Made by a program: the position numbers and the translations under genes
NCBI GenBank assembly: GCA_004194705.1
Contig: SADC01001285.1
Coordinates: forward strand, 620,001 to 684,000
DNA length: 64,000 bases
Reading direction: 5' to 3'
Source of the DNA: Ditylenchus dipsaci
Lineage: Eukaryota > Nematoda > Chromadorea > Rhabditida > Anguinidae
Shown: piece by piece, positions 33,320 to 43,554 of the stretch
Position numbering within the stretch: position 1 is the first letter of the stretch
How the letters are laid out: each line of letters opens with the position of its first letter
Notes under the pieces: generated by a model
Told to the model about the DNA's origin: nothing
The model's database searches: none
The model's input: the letters and a program-made list of their open reading frames with translations, nothing else

Positions 33320-33680
33320 ATGGAAGTAAGTGGGGTACCTGGAGAGTTAGTAGGGGTACCTGGAGAGTGGGTATCGGTACCTGGAAAGTTAGGGTACTTG
33401 GAGAGTTAGTAGGGTTGCCTGGAGAGTGGGTAGGGGTACCAGGGAAGTGAGTAGCGGTACCAGGGAGTGGGTAGGGGTATCTGGAGAGCGGGTAGGTGTG
33501 CCTGGAGAGTGGTTTGTGATTTTTTGTAATCTTATTTTGCCTTGACAGAGGCGAGTGTATCCGCCGGTGTCAAGGCTCCTGAGTCAGAAAAATGGGCAAG
33601 CGTGCCAGGAGAGTGAGAAGTCATGCTTGGAGAGTGGTGAGTAAGTGGGTGCGCCAGGAAGTAGGGTAAGTACGCTTGGC
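33320..33680. repeat. Degenerate minisatellite GGGGTACCTGGAGAGTGGGTA
   Basis: Around a dozen imperfect copies of a roughly 20-bp unit containing TACCTGGAGAGT. A similar but distinct TACC/GGTGGTA array is at 42355-42660. Confidence 0.7.
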
Positions 33681-34104
33681 TAGAACCGATTTTGTTAGAT
33701 ACCAATGTAATGGGGTAATTTAGACCTTTTTGTGATAATTTTTCAAGAAAAGAGTTCACCAACATGTAGCATTAAATCTTGTCTTTCTTATGAGCTATCA
33801 AACTTAGGTAAATGTAGTTAGTTAGAGATGTAGATCTTTGGAGGTTTAAAAATTTTCTTTAAGAAAAATTGTGTTTTTTAAAACATTGAAATTTCTACAT
33901 TTCTGACCACATTTAGCAAAGTTTGATTGCTCATAAGAAAGTCAAGATTCAGGGCCATATGATGGTGAAATTTTTTTGAGACTTTTTCGAAAAATTATTA
34001 CTAAAATGTAGAAAAAAGTGCAAAAAACGGAGACTTTTCAGCCAGAATTTCAGATTTATCCTTTAAAATTAAGACAAAACAATTTTCCAGATATGGCTAA
34101 TCCT

Positions 34105-34625
34105 AAGACCAGTAATATTAGGACAACACTTTTTTCTCCGCCTAATTTACTTCTTTTTCCGCCTAATTTACTCTTTTTTCCGCCTAATTTTGATTCTCGA
34201 CACGAAATCAACCATTTTAAAAAAAATTTGTGTGAAATTCAGATCGGCTTAATCGCTCAGAATTCCAGGTTTATGTGGTTTCGAGTGGTTCAGGGTGGAG
34301 TTGTGGGCGATTAAGCCGATCGGACCCGAAATCTGATCCGCTCAATCGATTTTTCTCAAAAAGTTTACTCCCCTTTAGTAAGCCCCCAAAAAACCAAATT
34401 TTGGCTTTTTGGCCATTCCGGAGTGGTCTCCAGCCATCTGGTCTTTGCCCACCTTGAATTTCACACAATAAATTTTTAAAATGGTTGATTTCGTGTCGAA
34501 ATCAAAAATTAGGCGGAAAAAAGAGTAAATTAGGCGGAAAAAGAAGTAAATTAGGCGGAGAAAAAGTGTTTTAGGCGGAAAAAAAATTAGGCGGAGAAAA
34601 AAGTATTGTCCTAATATTATCAACA
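34105..34625. mobile_element. Fold-back with CCGCCTAATTT units
   Basis: Outer ends TAATATTAGGACAA and complement. The arms carry three to five CCGCCTAATTTACT units. Next inward on each side is ACGAAATCAACCATTTTAAA, then a central hairpin (GATCGGCTTAATCGC facing its complement). The inner core recurs with different arms at 44490-44740, 46135-46170 and 60890-61000. Confidence 0.75.
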
Positions 34626-34673
34626 GAAGAAAGCCCGGAGCATATTCTGTAAAGAAGTGCACAAAACAAATAA

Positions 34674-36521
34674 GGCTATAAGTAGTTTACGCCCTCAAAA
34701 TACTGATTTACGCCCTCAAATTTATTATTTACACCCTCAAATCAGAAATTTGATCAAAATGCTTATTTACGCCCTCAAATTGCTTATTTACGCCCTCAAA
34801 TTGCTTATTTACGCCCTCAAATCGAATCTTGTCGGAATATTAGCTGGTTGGGTTCTGCTTGTATTTGGTTCATTTTCATTCTTTTAGTTGTTCATTTCCT
34901 TTGCCGGCAATCACACGGTCAAAAGGAGCTGTTCGAGACTATCGACTTCTTTGAGAAGCAAGATCTGATGCCAATGCCAACTTATGCCCTTGATTCGTTG
35001 AAGAATTTCGGTGTGCCGTTGCGTGTTCAGATGACTCCCTACTTACAGGTGATTTCCAGTTTTTTTTCCTGCAGCTTTTTCATGTCGCTTCTTTTCTAGA
35101 TGGATCCGTCAATTCCGCAATTCTCAGCTTCAGTATATTCTCCCGGAAGGCAATGAGCATGGAAGAGGCAAGTTCGAGCTGGTCCTTGGTCAAATCGTTG
35201 TGCTTATTGGTGGTGCCTTTAGTGTTAATTGTGCTCGTGGACTTGACGGAGAAATGTTTAATGCCGAAACAAGGAAGCTAGTGAGTTATTTTCTGCATTG
35301 TTGGTTCCGGTCCACTCATTAACTTGATTTTCCAGCGTACTTGACATTATATGACTCGTCTCGCCAGTGCTACTGTCAAACATGGAAGTGGATTCGCTCA
35401 GCAAGCTGGTGTCGCCATGTTCCTATACTCGGCTATCCATGTGGGCCTGAAGTTTGCTATAGCTGATGACGACTTAAATTCAATCGCTGCTGCTGCAATG
35501 GCTGGTGCACTGTTCCGCTCTCCTTATGGTCTTTGCTCTAGCTTGGTTGGAAGCGGTGCTACAATGGTCATGGTCTGGAATTAGGGTTCGTTTTTTCGGT
35601 TTTTATTCTTGTGAATAGTTTTCGACGTACATTTATTCCTAGGCAACCGTGAAAATCGAAGCCGATTGCGAGAGATGGTCCATTCCTTTGAGCTGCAGGA
35701 AGCAGAAGAGAAATTGAAGAGGATACTAAGAAAACTATTATTGTTGTCTGTTCCGTGTTAGTGTGCAGGTTGTTAGATGTGTGTTTGGATAATAAAAAGA
35801 TGTGCGTTCTTTGCTTTCTATATTTATCATATAGGGTGTAACAAGAATTTTGGCTACTTTTAAAGATCGTCTGAGTTTCGGGCGATAATTGATTTCACCG
35901 AAATCAATTTTTTAAAAACTCGAAAAATACCAGAGAAAACAGCATTTTACCATCATCAAACCATCTTCAGCATGCCCGCATCAGTCCAGAAAACAGGTTT
36001 TGGAATCAGAAAAAATAAAAAAAATTTGCTCTAAGTGGACGATCAGTTGGTTTCGCTGGTTCGACTAAAAAATTTGATTGATTTATACTATTTTTGATTT
36101 GTACTATTACGCTGTCCTGAAAATAGTTACTAATTTACCGTGATACTGAGGTTTTTCGGTGGTGAATCCGACGTTTGGGTACCCGAACTATTATAGGGAA
36201 GTGGGGATTTCATTTGAGGGGGGGGGTTATGGGGGGGGGGTTGATTACTTGGTTTTTACGGATCCATTCCCTTTAAGGCAAGTAAGACTTCTCTGTCTTT
36301 TGATTTACATCTAGTTTCATAAGTTTAAAGAAATAATGAGCAGTTTGATGGCTAAAATAAGCATTTTGATCGATTTGAGGGCGTAAATAATAAATTTGAG
36401 GGCGTAAATGAGCAATTTGAGGGCGTAAATCAGTATTTTGATCAACTTTCTGATTTGAGGGCGTAAATAATAAATTTGAGGGCGTAAATCAGTATTTTGA
36501 GGGCGTAAATCAATTTTAGCC
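34674..36521 (+). mobile_element. Pack-type MULE-like element carrying a TIM23-like gene
   Basis: Perfect 9-bp duplications AACAAATAA at 34665-34673 and 36522-36530. The inverted ends start GGCTATAAGT and GGCTAAAATT, followed by about 150 bp of TTTACGCCCTCAAA units that match unit for unit between the two arms. The inside is a TIM23-like gene with introns plus about 550 bp of non-coding DNA (35830-36315, part of which resembles 26400-26520). Terminal style and 9-bp duplication fit Mutator-like elements (inference). Confidence 0.88.
34900..35745 (+). pseudogene. TIM23-like gene copy inside a transposon
   Basis: TIM23 is the channel subunit of the mitochondrial inner-membrane presequence translocase. 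Read across introns at 35049-35100, 35281-35334 and about 35588-35641, the product has the N-terminal FGVPLRVQMTPYLQMDPS block (TIM23: GVPL...SPYL.VDP), then QYILPEGNEHGRGKFEL, the first membrane segment with IGGAFSVNCARGLDG, MTRLASATVKHGS, and ADDDLNSIAAAAMAGALFRS, which is the Tim17/Tim22/Tim23 signature. A C-terminal coiled tail ELQEAEEKLKRI follows. An in-frame TGA lies just after the second intron and a TAG at the third donor. An AATAAA lies at about 35790. The true start is unclear; ATGCCAATGCC at 34969 is a candidate. Dead capture, active copy or consensus error are all possible. Confidence 0.8.
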
Positions 36522-36530
36522 AACAAATAA

Positions 36531-37178
36531 CTCGAACTGGATTGTAAATGTTTGACAGAATGACAAAATCCCAAAGCGATATTTTCAAAATTTGCGATGC
36601 GATATTTTCAAAAATCCAAATGCGATATTTGCGATTTATTATTTTTTTGACCAAATTCGATGCGATATGCGATATATCGATCGTGCGCATCTCTAACCGC
36701 AACCCTATTTCCGACATCCATTGGAGTCACTACTTTCGACTTCCACATCTGACTTCGTAATACTAAATCCACTGCGACCCAGCTATGACCCACCAAGCCC
36801 TCTGTGGCTCAAGATGCACTAGACAAAAATCACTCGAAAGACACTCTGGTTGCATAAAAAACATGCAAACCGGAGTTTTTATACGGTAAGTCCTACACGC
36901 CGTGTCAAAAGTCAGTAAATTATCAAATACAGATTAGCACTATGTTTTTAGAAAAAATTCAAATTTTGAATGTTTTAATTTTGGTGGGTAAAAGCTAGGG
37001 TTGGCCAATGGTATTGAAACCGGCATAAAATTTTATTTTAAGAAAAATTGTGGTTTTAAAAACATTGAAATTTCTACATTTCTGACCACATTTAGCAAAG
37101 TTTGATAGCTCATAAGAAAGTCAAGATTCAGGGCTATATGATGGTGAAAATGGAGAACTTAACCCCTTGAGAACTTAA
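36531..37178. other. Intergenic with GCGATAT repeats
   Basis: GCGATATTTGCGA units lie at 36575-36690, as at 29095-29155. From 37010 to 37140 there is a copy of the sequence at 33850-33960 (ACATTTCTGACCACATTTAGC). No exon assigned. Confidence 0.4.
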
Positions 37179-37792
37179 AGGGGGGGGGGTTTATATGCGC
37201 ATCGCCTTAGGTCACAGGTTCGACTACCACTGGCTGCAGACCTTATTTTTTTCTACTTTTATTCACAAATTTAGTGTCAAAATGTAGCCAAGCTTCTGGG
37301 CTTTCATTTGAGCTATCATACAGATGAAAAGTTAGTATAAAGTAAAGGGTAAAATATACAAAATCCAATTTGATGAAATCCTGAATAGGATTTGGACCAG
37401 TACTTTTCGGTAGTATCCTGGAACTGACGTTTTTTCCCAATTTTAATTTACATACTCATTTGCAACCTTACACTCAAAATGTAGCCCTGCTTCTTGCCGT
37501 TATTTTCAGCATACGGTTGTATAAAATAATGTAAATTGAAATCGCAAAAAATGTCAGTTCCTAGTTTGCATCATTTTGGCTAGTTCCTTTAATTTTGGTA
37601 GTCATTGCCAAAAATCGCAAAATTGAGCAGTTGATGACAACAAATCAGTGCTGGAAACGGTTGCAATCGATTGCTCGATGATTTTTGAACCTGACAGTCA
37701 AAAACTTACTAAAAAAGTAAATTAAAACACCCCCAGAGGGACTAGAACTTTCGACAAAAGGCGATGCGTATATAAAGTTGTTCCTCCCCCCC
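37179..37792. mobile_element. TTAA-type MITE with GCGCATCGCC ends
   Basis: TTAA at 37175-37178 and 37793-37796. The ends are poly-G then TATATGCGCATCGCC and a complementary GGCGATGCGTATATA. A related copy spans about 63228-63915. Near 37215 a plus-strand box-B-like AGGTTCGACTACC appears. The right TTAA is shared with the next MITE. Confidence 0.65.
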
Positions 37793-37796
37793 TTAA

Positions 37797-38117
37797 AGGG
37801 GCGTACCAGCGCGTTACACGGTCAATTTCAAATTTTCAAAAGGCGGGACCAGCCATATTCAAACGAGAATTATTTTTAAATGCAAATTTGTCATTTTATA
37901 CAAAAAGCGTGTAGGAACCGAACTCGACCACGTTTCGGACTACATCAGCCATTACCACTGAGCTACCCATGTTATTAGACTGACATTGTGTTTTTCATTA
38001 CTTATTGCTCTTTACAGAATAACAAATTTGCATTTAAAAATAATTCTCGTTTAAATATGGCTGGTCCCCGCCTTTTGCAAATTTGAAATTGACCGTGTAA
38101 CGCGCTGGTATGTCCCT
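37797..38117. mobile_element. TTAA MITE containing a tRNA-like stretch
   Basis: TTAA at 37793-37796 and 38118-38121. The inverted ends AGGGGCGTACCAGCGCGTTA and complement extend for about 90 bp. Between the arms, on the minus strand, lies a tRNA-like sequence (see next entry). Confidence 0.8.
37903..37970 (-). other. tRNA-like Pol III promoter sequence inside a MITE
   Basis: On the minus strand it reads GGGTAGCTCAGTGGTAATGG (a consensus A box), about 25 bp later GTCGAGTTCGGTTCC (a B box), then ACACGCTTTTTG, where T5 would terminate RNA polymerase III. The arms do not fold into a good cloverleaf, so it is not a working tRNA gene; a SINE-like core is more likely. Confidence 0.6.
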
Positions 38118-38149
38118 TTAAGAGATAAAAAAAACAAAGGTTTTTAGGT

Positions 38150-38291
38150 GATAGTTCGACAATCACATCAGCGAGAACAGATCAGTCAATTCCTGAATCC
38201 ATCCCTTCAGGCTCAAGTGTGAGAAAATCTGTTTCAGCCTCCACCAAGACTTCCTCCAAATCTTCTTTCATGGAACCAGTATTATATTAAA
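38150..38291 (+). CDS. Terminal exon of an unknown Ser/Thr-rich gene
   Basis: After a TTTTTAG acceptor the frame reads DSSTITSARTDQSIPESIPS and continues Ser/Lys-rich to a TAA after EPVLY. An AATAAAATAAA poly(A) signal lies at about 38385, facing the PSME3 poly(A) signal, so the two genes converge with touching 3' ends. Upstream exons were not found; MITEs lie immediately 5'. The composition resembles the tail of the gene at 24791-26190, but no link can be shown. Confidence 0.45.
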
Positions 38292-38482
38292 CACGGATAG
38301 CTTGCAAAATAAGAGCTCATCTCCCGTTACATTGTGCTTGGAAAGGGTCAGAGAACCAGTCCAATTAGATGCCAAAGGACACCAATAAAATAAATGAAGC
38401 TTTTTATTTCAAGCAACAAACGGGGCCATAACAGCAACAACAGCAGACCGGTTCACACTTAACAAGCAAAAACCAATATATG

Positions 38483-40536
38483 TCAATACATGCTCTCATG
38501 GATATTATTGCGCGGTCGCTTGATCTTCTCGATGTTCTGAACAGTAAAATAAGGTTTATAGTGTGAAGAAAAACAAAACTTAGTAAGCATATCGTGGAGG
38601 TAGCAAAATGATTTCTCATCTCCATGATCACGAGCCGAATGTCTAAAAATTTGTAGAACTTGTGATGAGTGCCATCACAGATATCTTTTCAAATCTTACT
38701 CAAAAATTGCTTCTCATCCGTGTCAGAAATAGCTGAAATCAAAAAAATTAAACTGTGGTATGTGTCTGAAATATACAAAAAGTTACCTCTCCGGTAATCG
38801 TCGACATGAGGATACTTTGCGATCTTAGTAATGATGCGGGCACGACTAAGCAACGAATAAGGAAAGTTAAAGGAAATTTTGTTAAAAAATAATACCTGAT
38901 AAAGTAACGCGACATCTGATCCAAAAAGGAAGCAGCTTCCGACTCGACTGTTCGCACTTCGCTCAGACATTCCTCCTTAAATACCAAATGGACACACTAA
39001 CACATGCTGCATTACAATAGAGAGTCACCTGGATAGAAACGCCGAAATTGTTACCTATCACAAAAATCCATATTAATAGGAAAAAGTGAAACACTTCATC
39101 GCAAAAACCAACCATCTTCAATACGAGGAATCAAGAATTGGATCCAAACTTTGACTTTGTTCACTGAATATCATAGCCAATCCAGTAGAGTTCATCAAAA
39201 ATACAAAACCAAACCATCTTCAACAGCTTCTCTCAGAAGCGGACGCAGCAAGTCCATCAATTCGGCGAGTTTCAAGTTGCAAGGAACACCTACAACGATT
39301 AAAAAAGAATACTAATGAATTCCCAGAATTTCTCCCACTTCATAAAGTCCCAATTTATAATTTCTTCTTAAGGTTTTTCAAAATCAGTCTACACCAAAAC
39401 ACGTCCTTTACTTAAAGACTTGTCCCTTATTTAAGACCGATAATATTAAGAATTTAGAGGTTTCTGTCAAAATCTTCGGTAGTCAAAAAATGTTCTTATT
39501 TCAAAACCTTAAATTCCTAGTCTTGATTTACACAGATCTATTCAGAATAGCATGAGAATTTTTCGGTGCAAAATGTTAATAATCAAAAACTTTTATCTTG
39601 CTTTAACTACACATGCCGTTCAGGTGACATTCATCACATAAATTAACTCAAAATAACAAAGATGACCAGTAAATGTCAAAATTGTTGACGTTGGACATCA
39701 AGTTTTCTAACATACCAAAGAAGAACTTGAAAATGCCTTTGAGAAATTCAAAAATTTTTCCTGATCATTGGACTCCTCTACGCATTTTTTCAATTGGTTT
39801 CTAACACAACAAAGCCTAGAATTTTATTTGTATAGTTTAGTTAGAAACCAAGTTGAAAATTACAGAAGTTAATGATTAGGAAAAAAAATTGAATTCCCGG
39901 TACCGCCTCTTATTAGCGTGGCATGCTCCTTTTAAACGGTTCAAAATGAGAGAAATCTAGAACTTTCACATAATAAAGTTTTAATAATGACAACAATAAA
40001 CCTACTGCCATTTTTAAAGCATAGACTGGAGTGCCCGGTCCCTCCATTTTCCCAACATCACTTTTCCATCGCTTCGCATTAGGACCATCCAAGCACGACG
40101 TCTGAAATAAGTAAGATTATTAGAATGTAAACCTAAGGGTGAAAATGAGACCTCATGCTTCACACCATCTTGCACAGGCAAAGCAGACTAGAAATAAAAG
40201 TCAATTCTTGGACACACAAGCGTAAAAACTAACACTTCATCAAGGTTTGGCATAAGCTCCGGAGACGTTCCATCAAAAATTTATCGCTATTCAGCAAATT
40301 GTTGAATTCCACCACCTGAAAATTGTTGCGTACACATTCATTTTAATGAACACGATAAACACCTTTCTCGGAAACTTATCCAGAACAATGTTTTCGGCTT
40401 CATTGAGCAGCAGCTCACGATATGAAGTAAGCTTAATTTAAATGAATAGGGTGAACTGTTTCACTCAGGTAAAATTTACCTGGCTAAACGCCTCAGTCTT
40501 CTTCGATCTCTCCAAGGCGGCAGTGGCTGAGTTCAT
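38483..40536 (-). CDS. psme3: Proteasome activator PA28-gamma (REG-gamma)
   Basis: Nuclear heptameric cap of the 20S proteasome that promotes ubiquitin-independent degradation. Thirteen exons on the minus strand: 40536-40480, 40431-40363, 40315-40236, 40187-40152, 40101-40006, 39289-39215, 39163-39113, 39054-39029, 38975-38896, 38845-38787, 38732-38700, 38642-38580 and 38536-38483. The family signature is near identical: VNKVKVWIQFLIPRIEDGNN (activation loop), FGVSIQEE, VRTVESEAASFLDQMSRYFI, KIAKYPHVDDYRR, and a C-terminal NIEKIKRP with a Tyr end that docks into the 20S ring. The ATG at 40536 has an in-frame TAG upstream. One-base homopolymer losses break the frame near 40278 and 38600 and remove a G at the donor near 38579. 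Intron 5 (39290-40005) holds a MITE-like sequence. Poly(A) signal at about 38402. Gene identity is very secure. Confidence 0.95.
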
Positions 40537-40549
40537 TGCTAAGTTCGTC

Positions 40550-40570
40550 AGGAGTCTCTACAAAAAGGGG
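40550..40570 (-). promoter_or_regulatory. Candidate trans-splice acceptor upstream of PSME3
   Basis: On the minus strand CCCCTTTTTGTAG ends about 21 nt before the PSME3 ATG, and about 100 nt after the AATAAA (40656-40661) of the upstream MITD1-like gene. This spacing is like that of nematode operons. Experimental support is absent. Confidence 0.4.
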
Positions 40571-40709
40571 CAAGTAAACACCTTGAGGCACAACAGACCA
40601 AACGTAGAAATCAGAAAAACGACTGTCATCGAAACGCGAAACTTTCAAGAGTAATTTTATTTACAATTCGAAACAACCCGTAACAAACATGAGAGCTCGA
40701 AAGGATAAA

Positions 40710-43287
40710 TTAGCACAATTTATTCAACAGTCTGTTTTTGAAAAATGTGAATAGTAGTCTTTTGCATCTGCGCAGTTCAGAAGATTGCGACCCAATCGAA
40801 TATTTCCCGCCAAATTTGTAAATGTCCAGCCCTAAAACAATAAAACTGAAAAAGATTCAGACAAATTATTATCCTAATACAGATAAAAAAAAACAACCTC
40901 TTCCCATTTTCACAATCCAACCATTGTCAAACCTAAAAATGTGTTGTTGACAGGTTCACATATTTCTTAAACACCTGATAATACGATCATGAAACTCTTT
41001 GTAGCTGATCGTCAGAGAAACACCATATTGTTTTAAGCTTAAAACAACAAAATTATTAAAAATTTGGCATGTTTGAAGCCACCTCTCAGTTAATTCGTTA
41101 AAAGCATCTTGATTGGAGCTCGAACTTGTCACCAACGCGATTTTCTTCAAGCAACTACTCCTTAGTACTAACATCTCGCAAAAAGCTACAAAGTTCAGGA
41201 TTTGGTGATGCTTAATGATGAATGGGTCTTCCACTTCCACCTAGGGAAAAAATAGGAAAATGTTCCAAACAAAAATGTTTGTTACCGATGTCAAGCGCTT
41301 CGATACATTCTTTATTTCCAAGCATTTTTCAAATATGGAAAAATACGAATGACCTTTGGAGTCTTCTTGAATCTCGATTTGGTGCAAAAACCTGGAAATT
41401 AGGCTTTCGAATAAGCGATTTTTACAATAAAATTATTTAATCATAATTCCAACACACACTGAAACCGTTACTAACAGACAAAAATGCGCATACCAGAAAA
41501 AAGCGTAACATTCTTAATTTTCTAATGGTACTCTAACAGTAACTTGCAAGCTTAAATGGTTTCCGATCACGAAAAAAATTATGAGAGGTTTTCAAATCTT
41601 TTCTAGTTGAGCATTCAGCTCAAGTAGAAAATACAACATCTCCACACTAAGTTATGGCTCGTAGAAAGTCAAGGTACAACATTATCAAAATCCCTACCCA
41701 ACAAACTAGTGGTCATCTAACTACCTCAACTTTACAAAAGAAAACATACTATGCCGTGTTAATCCGGCACGTGACAATTCATCGTTAGGGACAATTCATC
41801 GTCCCTCGTTAAAAAGGGGTGATTCATTGTCACTCGTATAAAAGTGACAATTCATCGTCATTCGTGTAAAAGGGACGATTCATCGTCCCTGGTTAAAAAC
41901 GTTAAATTCATGTCCCTTCAAAACAGGGTTCGTGACCGTCCTTTTTAAAAGATTTGTCCTTTTTTCGGGACCCAAAATCTTTTTATTTTTGAAGTTTTTA
42001 TTCAAAATCTTCTTTTTTCGCTCTAAAATAGCAATAAGCACTGGATAAAATGAAATAAAATCATTTTTTTTACCCAAATGTGCTTTTTTCGAAATTTTTC
42101 ATTACGAACCCTGCTTTGAAAAAAGATAATTCATCGCCTCTTCTGGGACGACGGTCAATTCGTCGACCAGTCATTTTCGGTAGGTCTTTCAAAGTTTTAG
42201 TTTTTCAACTTAGGCTTAGGGTAGGCCAGCGTAGGAGGAATAATTCAAACATTTTCCTTACTTTTGATCTAAAGTAATTTAATCTCGATAGAGGTGCTCG
42301 TAGGGTTGACCAATGGGTAAATACCGGTATTTACCGTTACGATATTCAATAGACGTTATCCAGGTGGAGCTACCGAGGAGGTGGTACTCTGGAGGTGGCA
42401 CCCAATATGAGTACCTAGGAGGTGGTAAATAGGTGAAAGTAGCAAGGAGGAGGTACTCAAATGGTAGTACCTAGGTGAGTGTATCCAGGTGGGGTAAGCA
42501 GGATCTGGTACTCTGAAGGTGTTACCCAGGTAGGTGTTCCCAGGAGGCGGTATCTAGGTAAATATGATTAAGTGGTCGTAACCAAGGGAAGTACCAGAGA
42601 GTGCATTCAGATGGTGGTACTAGGCGACATCCAGGTGGGGGCTCTCAAGATGTGGTACCCAGTAACCCGGCCTTTGGCCTTAGCTTTTATAGTTACCAAT
42701 GATAAGGTTTGTTTATGGACTAGGAAAAAGGCATTGACACTTTCCAAGCCTAAAATTTAAAAGAAATATGAATCATCCCCCTTCCATAGTTGACGATGAA
42801 TCGTCCCTTTTATACGAGGGACGATGAATCGTCCCTTTCATATAGGGACGATGAACTGTCCGTGTCCGGTGTTAATCACTTTCAATATGGGTCTGCGTTA
42901 CTGAATAAATAGATAACATACCTGACTTCTATTCTTTGCCTGAACTTTTTTAATACATGTGGGTTCAGCCCGAAAGCCCATACCTTGATTTTAGCGATTC
43001 TGCACGGGCCATGTAATTAGATATCTTTGATCGTAAAGAAGACTTTTCTGTTTCATCTGAAATACCTAAGAGCCGACAATTAAATGAGACTTGTGAATTA
43101 TTACATACTGCTTAGATACTCGAATAGGCACTCGACACCACATATATAACGCTCGACAGCCATGTCATTCTGCCCCCTTTAAATTTCGTTGCATAATCAT
43201 TGACAAAGCAGGAAACTTGAATATACCTTTATCATGTTCAACGGCCTCTAATAACGTAGATTTAGCTTTAGAAAGAATTTCGTCCAT
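40710..43287 (-). CDS. mitd1: MITD1-like protein (MIT domain plus C-terminal PLD-like domain)
   Basis: MITD1 binds ESCRT-III tails through its MIT domain and acts in abscission at the midbody (family knowledge). Exons on the minus strand: 43287-43227 and 43176-43109 (MDEILSKAKSTLLEAVEHDK ... MAVERYICGVECLFEYL), 43065-42984 (EKSSLRSKISNYMARAESLK, helix 3 of the MIT domain), a short exon near 42940, then 41391-41286, 41240-41083 (VEVEDPFIIKHHQILNFVAF), 41037-40975, 40932-40898 (FDNGWIVKMGRG) and 40831-40710 (LDIYKFGGKYSIGSQSSELR). These match the PLD-like membrane-binding half of MITD1. The 1.1 kb element at 41764-42868 lies in the intron between the two domains. Exon 2 needs one more G in its leading G run. 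The order of domains and the strong match make the call secure; the linker exon is tentative. Confidence 0.88.
41764..42868. mobile_element. Fold-back element in MITD1-like intron
   Basis: 8-bp duplications GTGTTAAT at 41756-41763 and 42869-42876 (TGTTAATC is an equivalent reading). The arms are arrays of GGGACGATTCATCGTCCCT-type units. Inside are a GCAGGGTTCG MITE (41926-42115) and a degenerate TACCTAGGTGGTGG minisatellite (42355-42660). Confidence 0.82.
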
Positions 43288-43388
43288 GTCCCATTTAGAA
43301 GCACAACTTGCAAATTAATAAAGTCTGGACGTTTTTACCTCGATAAAAGCTTGTATTTTAAATCCTTTTTAATTCAAGGAGAACACAG

Positions 43389-43534
43389 GGTTTCCAATAA
43401 TGACAGTGACACTGACATCACTGATATGTCACTGGAAGTGTCACTGTCATTGTGACAAGTGTCACTGTCACAATGACAGTGACACTTCCAGTGACATATC
43501 AGTGATGTCAGTGTCACTGTCATTATCGGAAACC
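43389..43534. repeat. Near-perfect 146-bp palindrome
   Basis: Arms 43397-43457 and 43466-43526 are perfect inverted copies across an 8-bp spacer, and extend to 43389 and 43534 with one mismatch (GGTTTCCAATAATGACAGTG outward). Within each arm GTGACAGTGACACT-like units repeat. DNA or RNA would fold into a long hairpin. It lies just upstream of the MITD1-like start. Confidence 0.9.
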
Positions 43535-43554
43535 TTGGTGAACAGCGCTGATCG

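Noticed and set aside
34674..36521. TIM23-like gene as an ordinary host locus with unrelated flanking repeats
   Set aside because: The two arms match unit for unit in opposite orientation and are bounded by an identical 9-bp duplication, which marks a single insertion that includes the gene.
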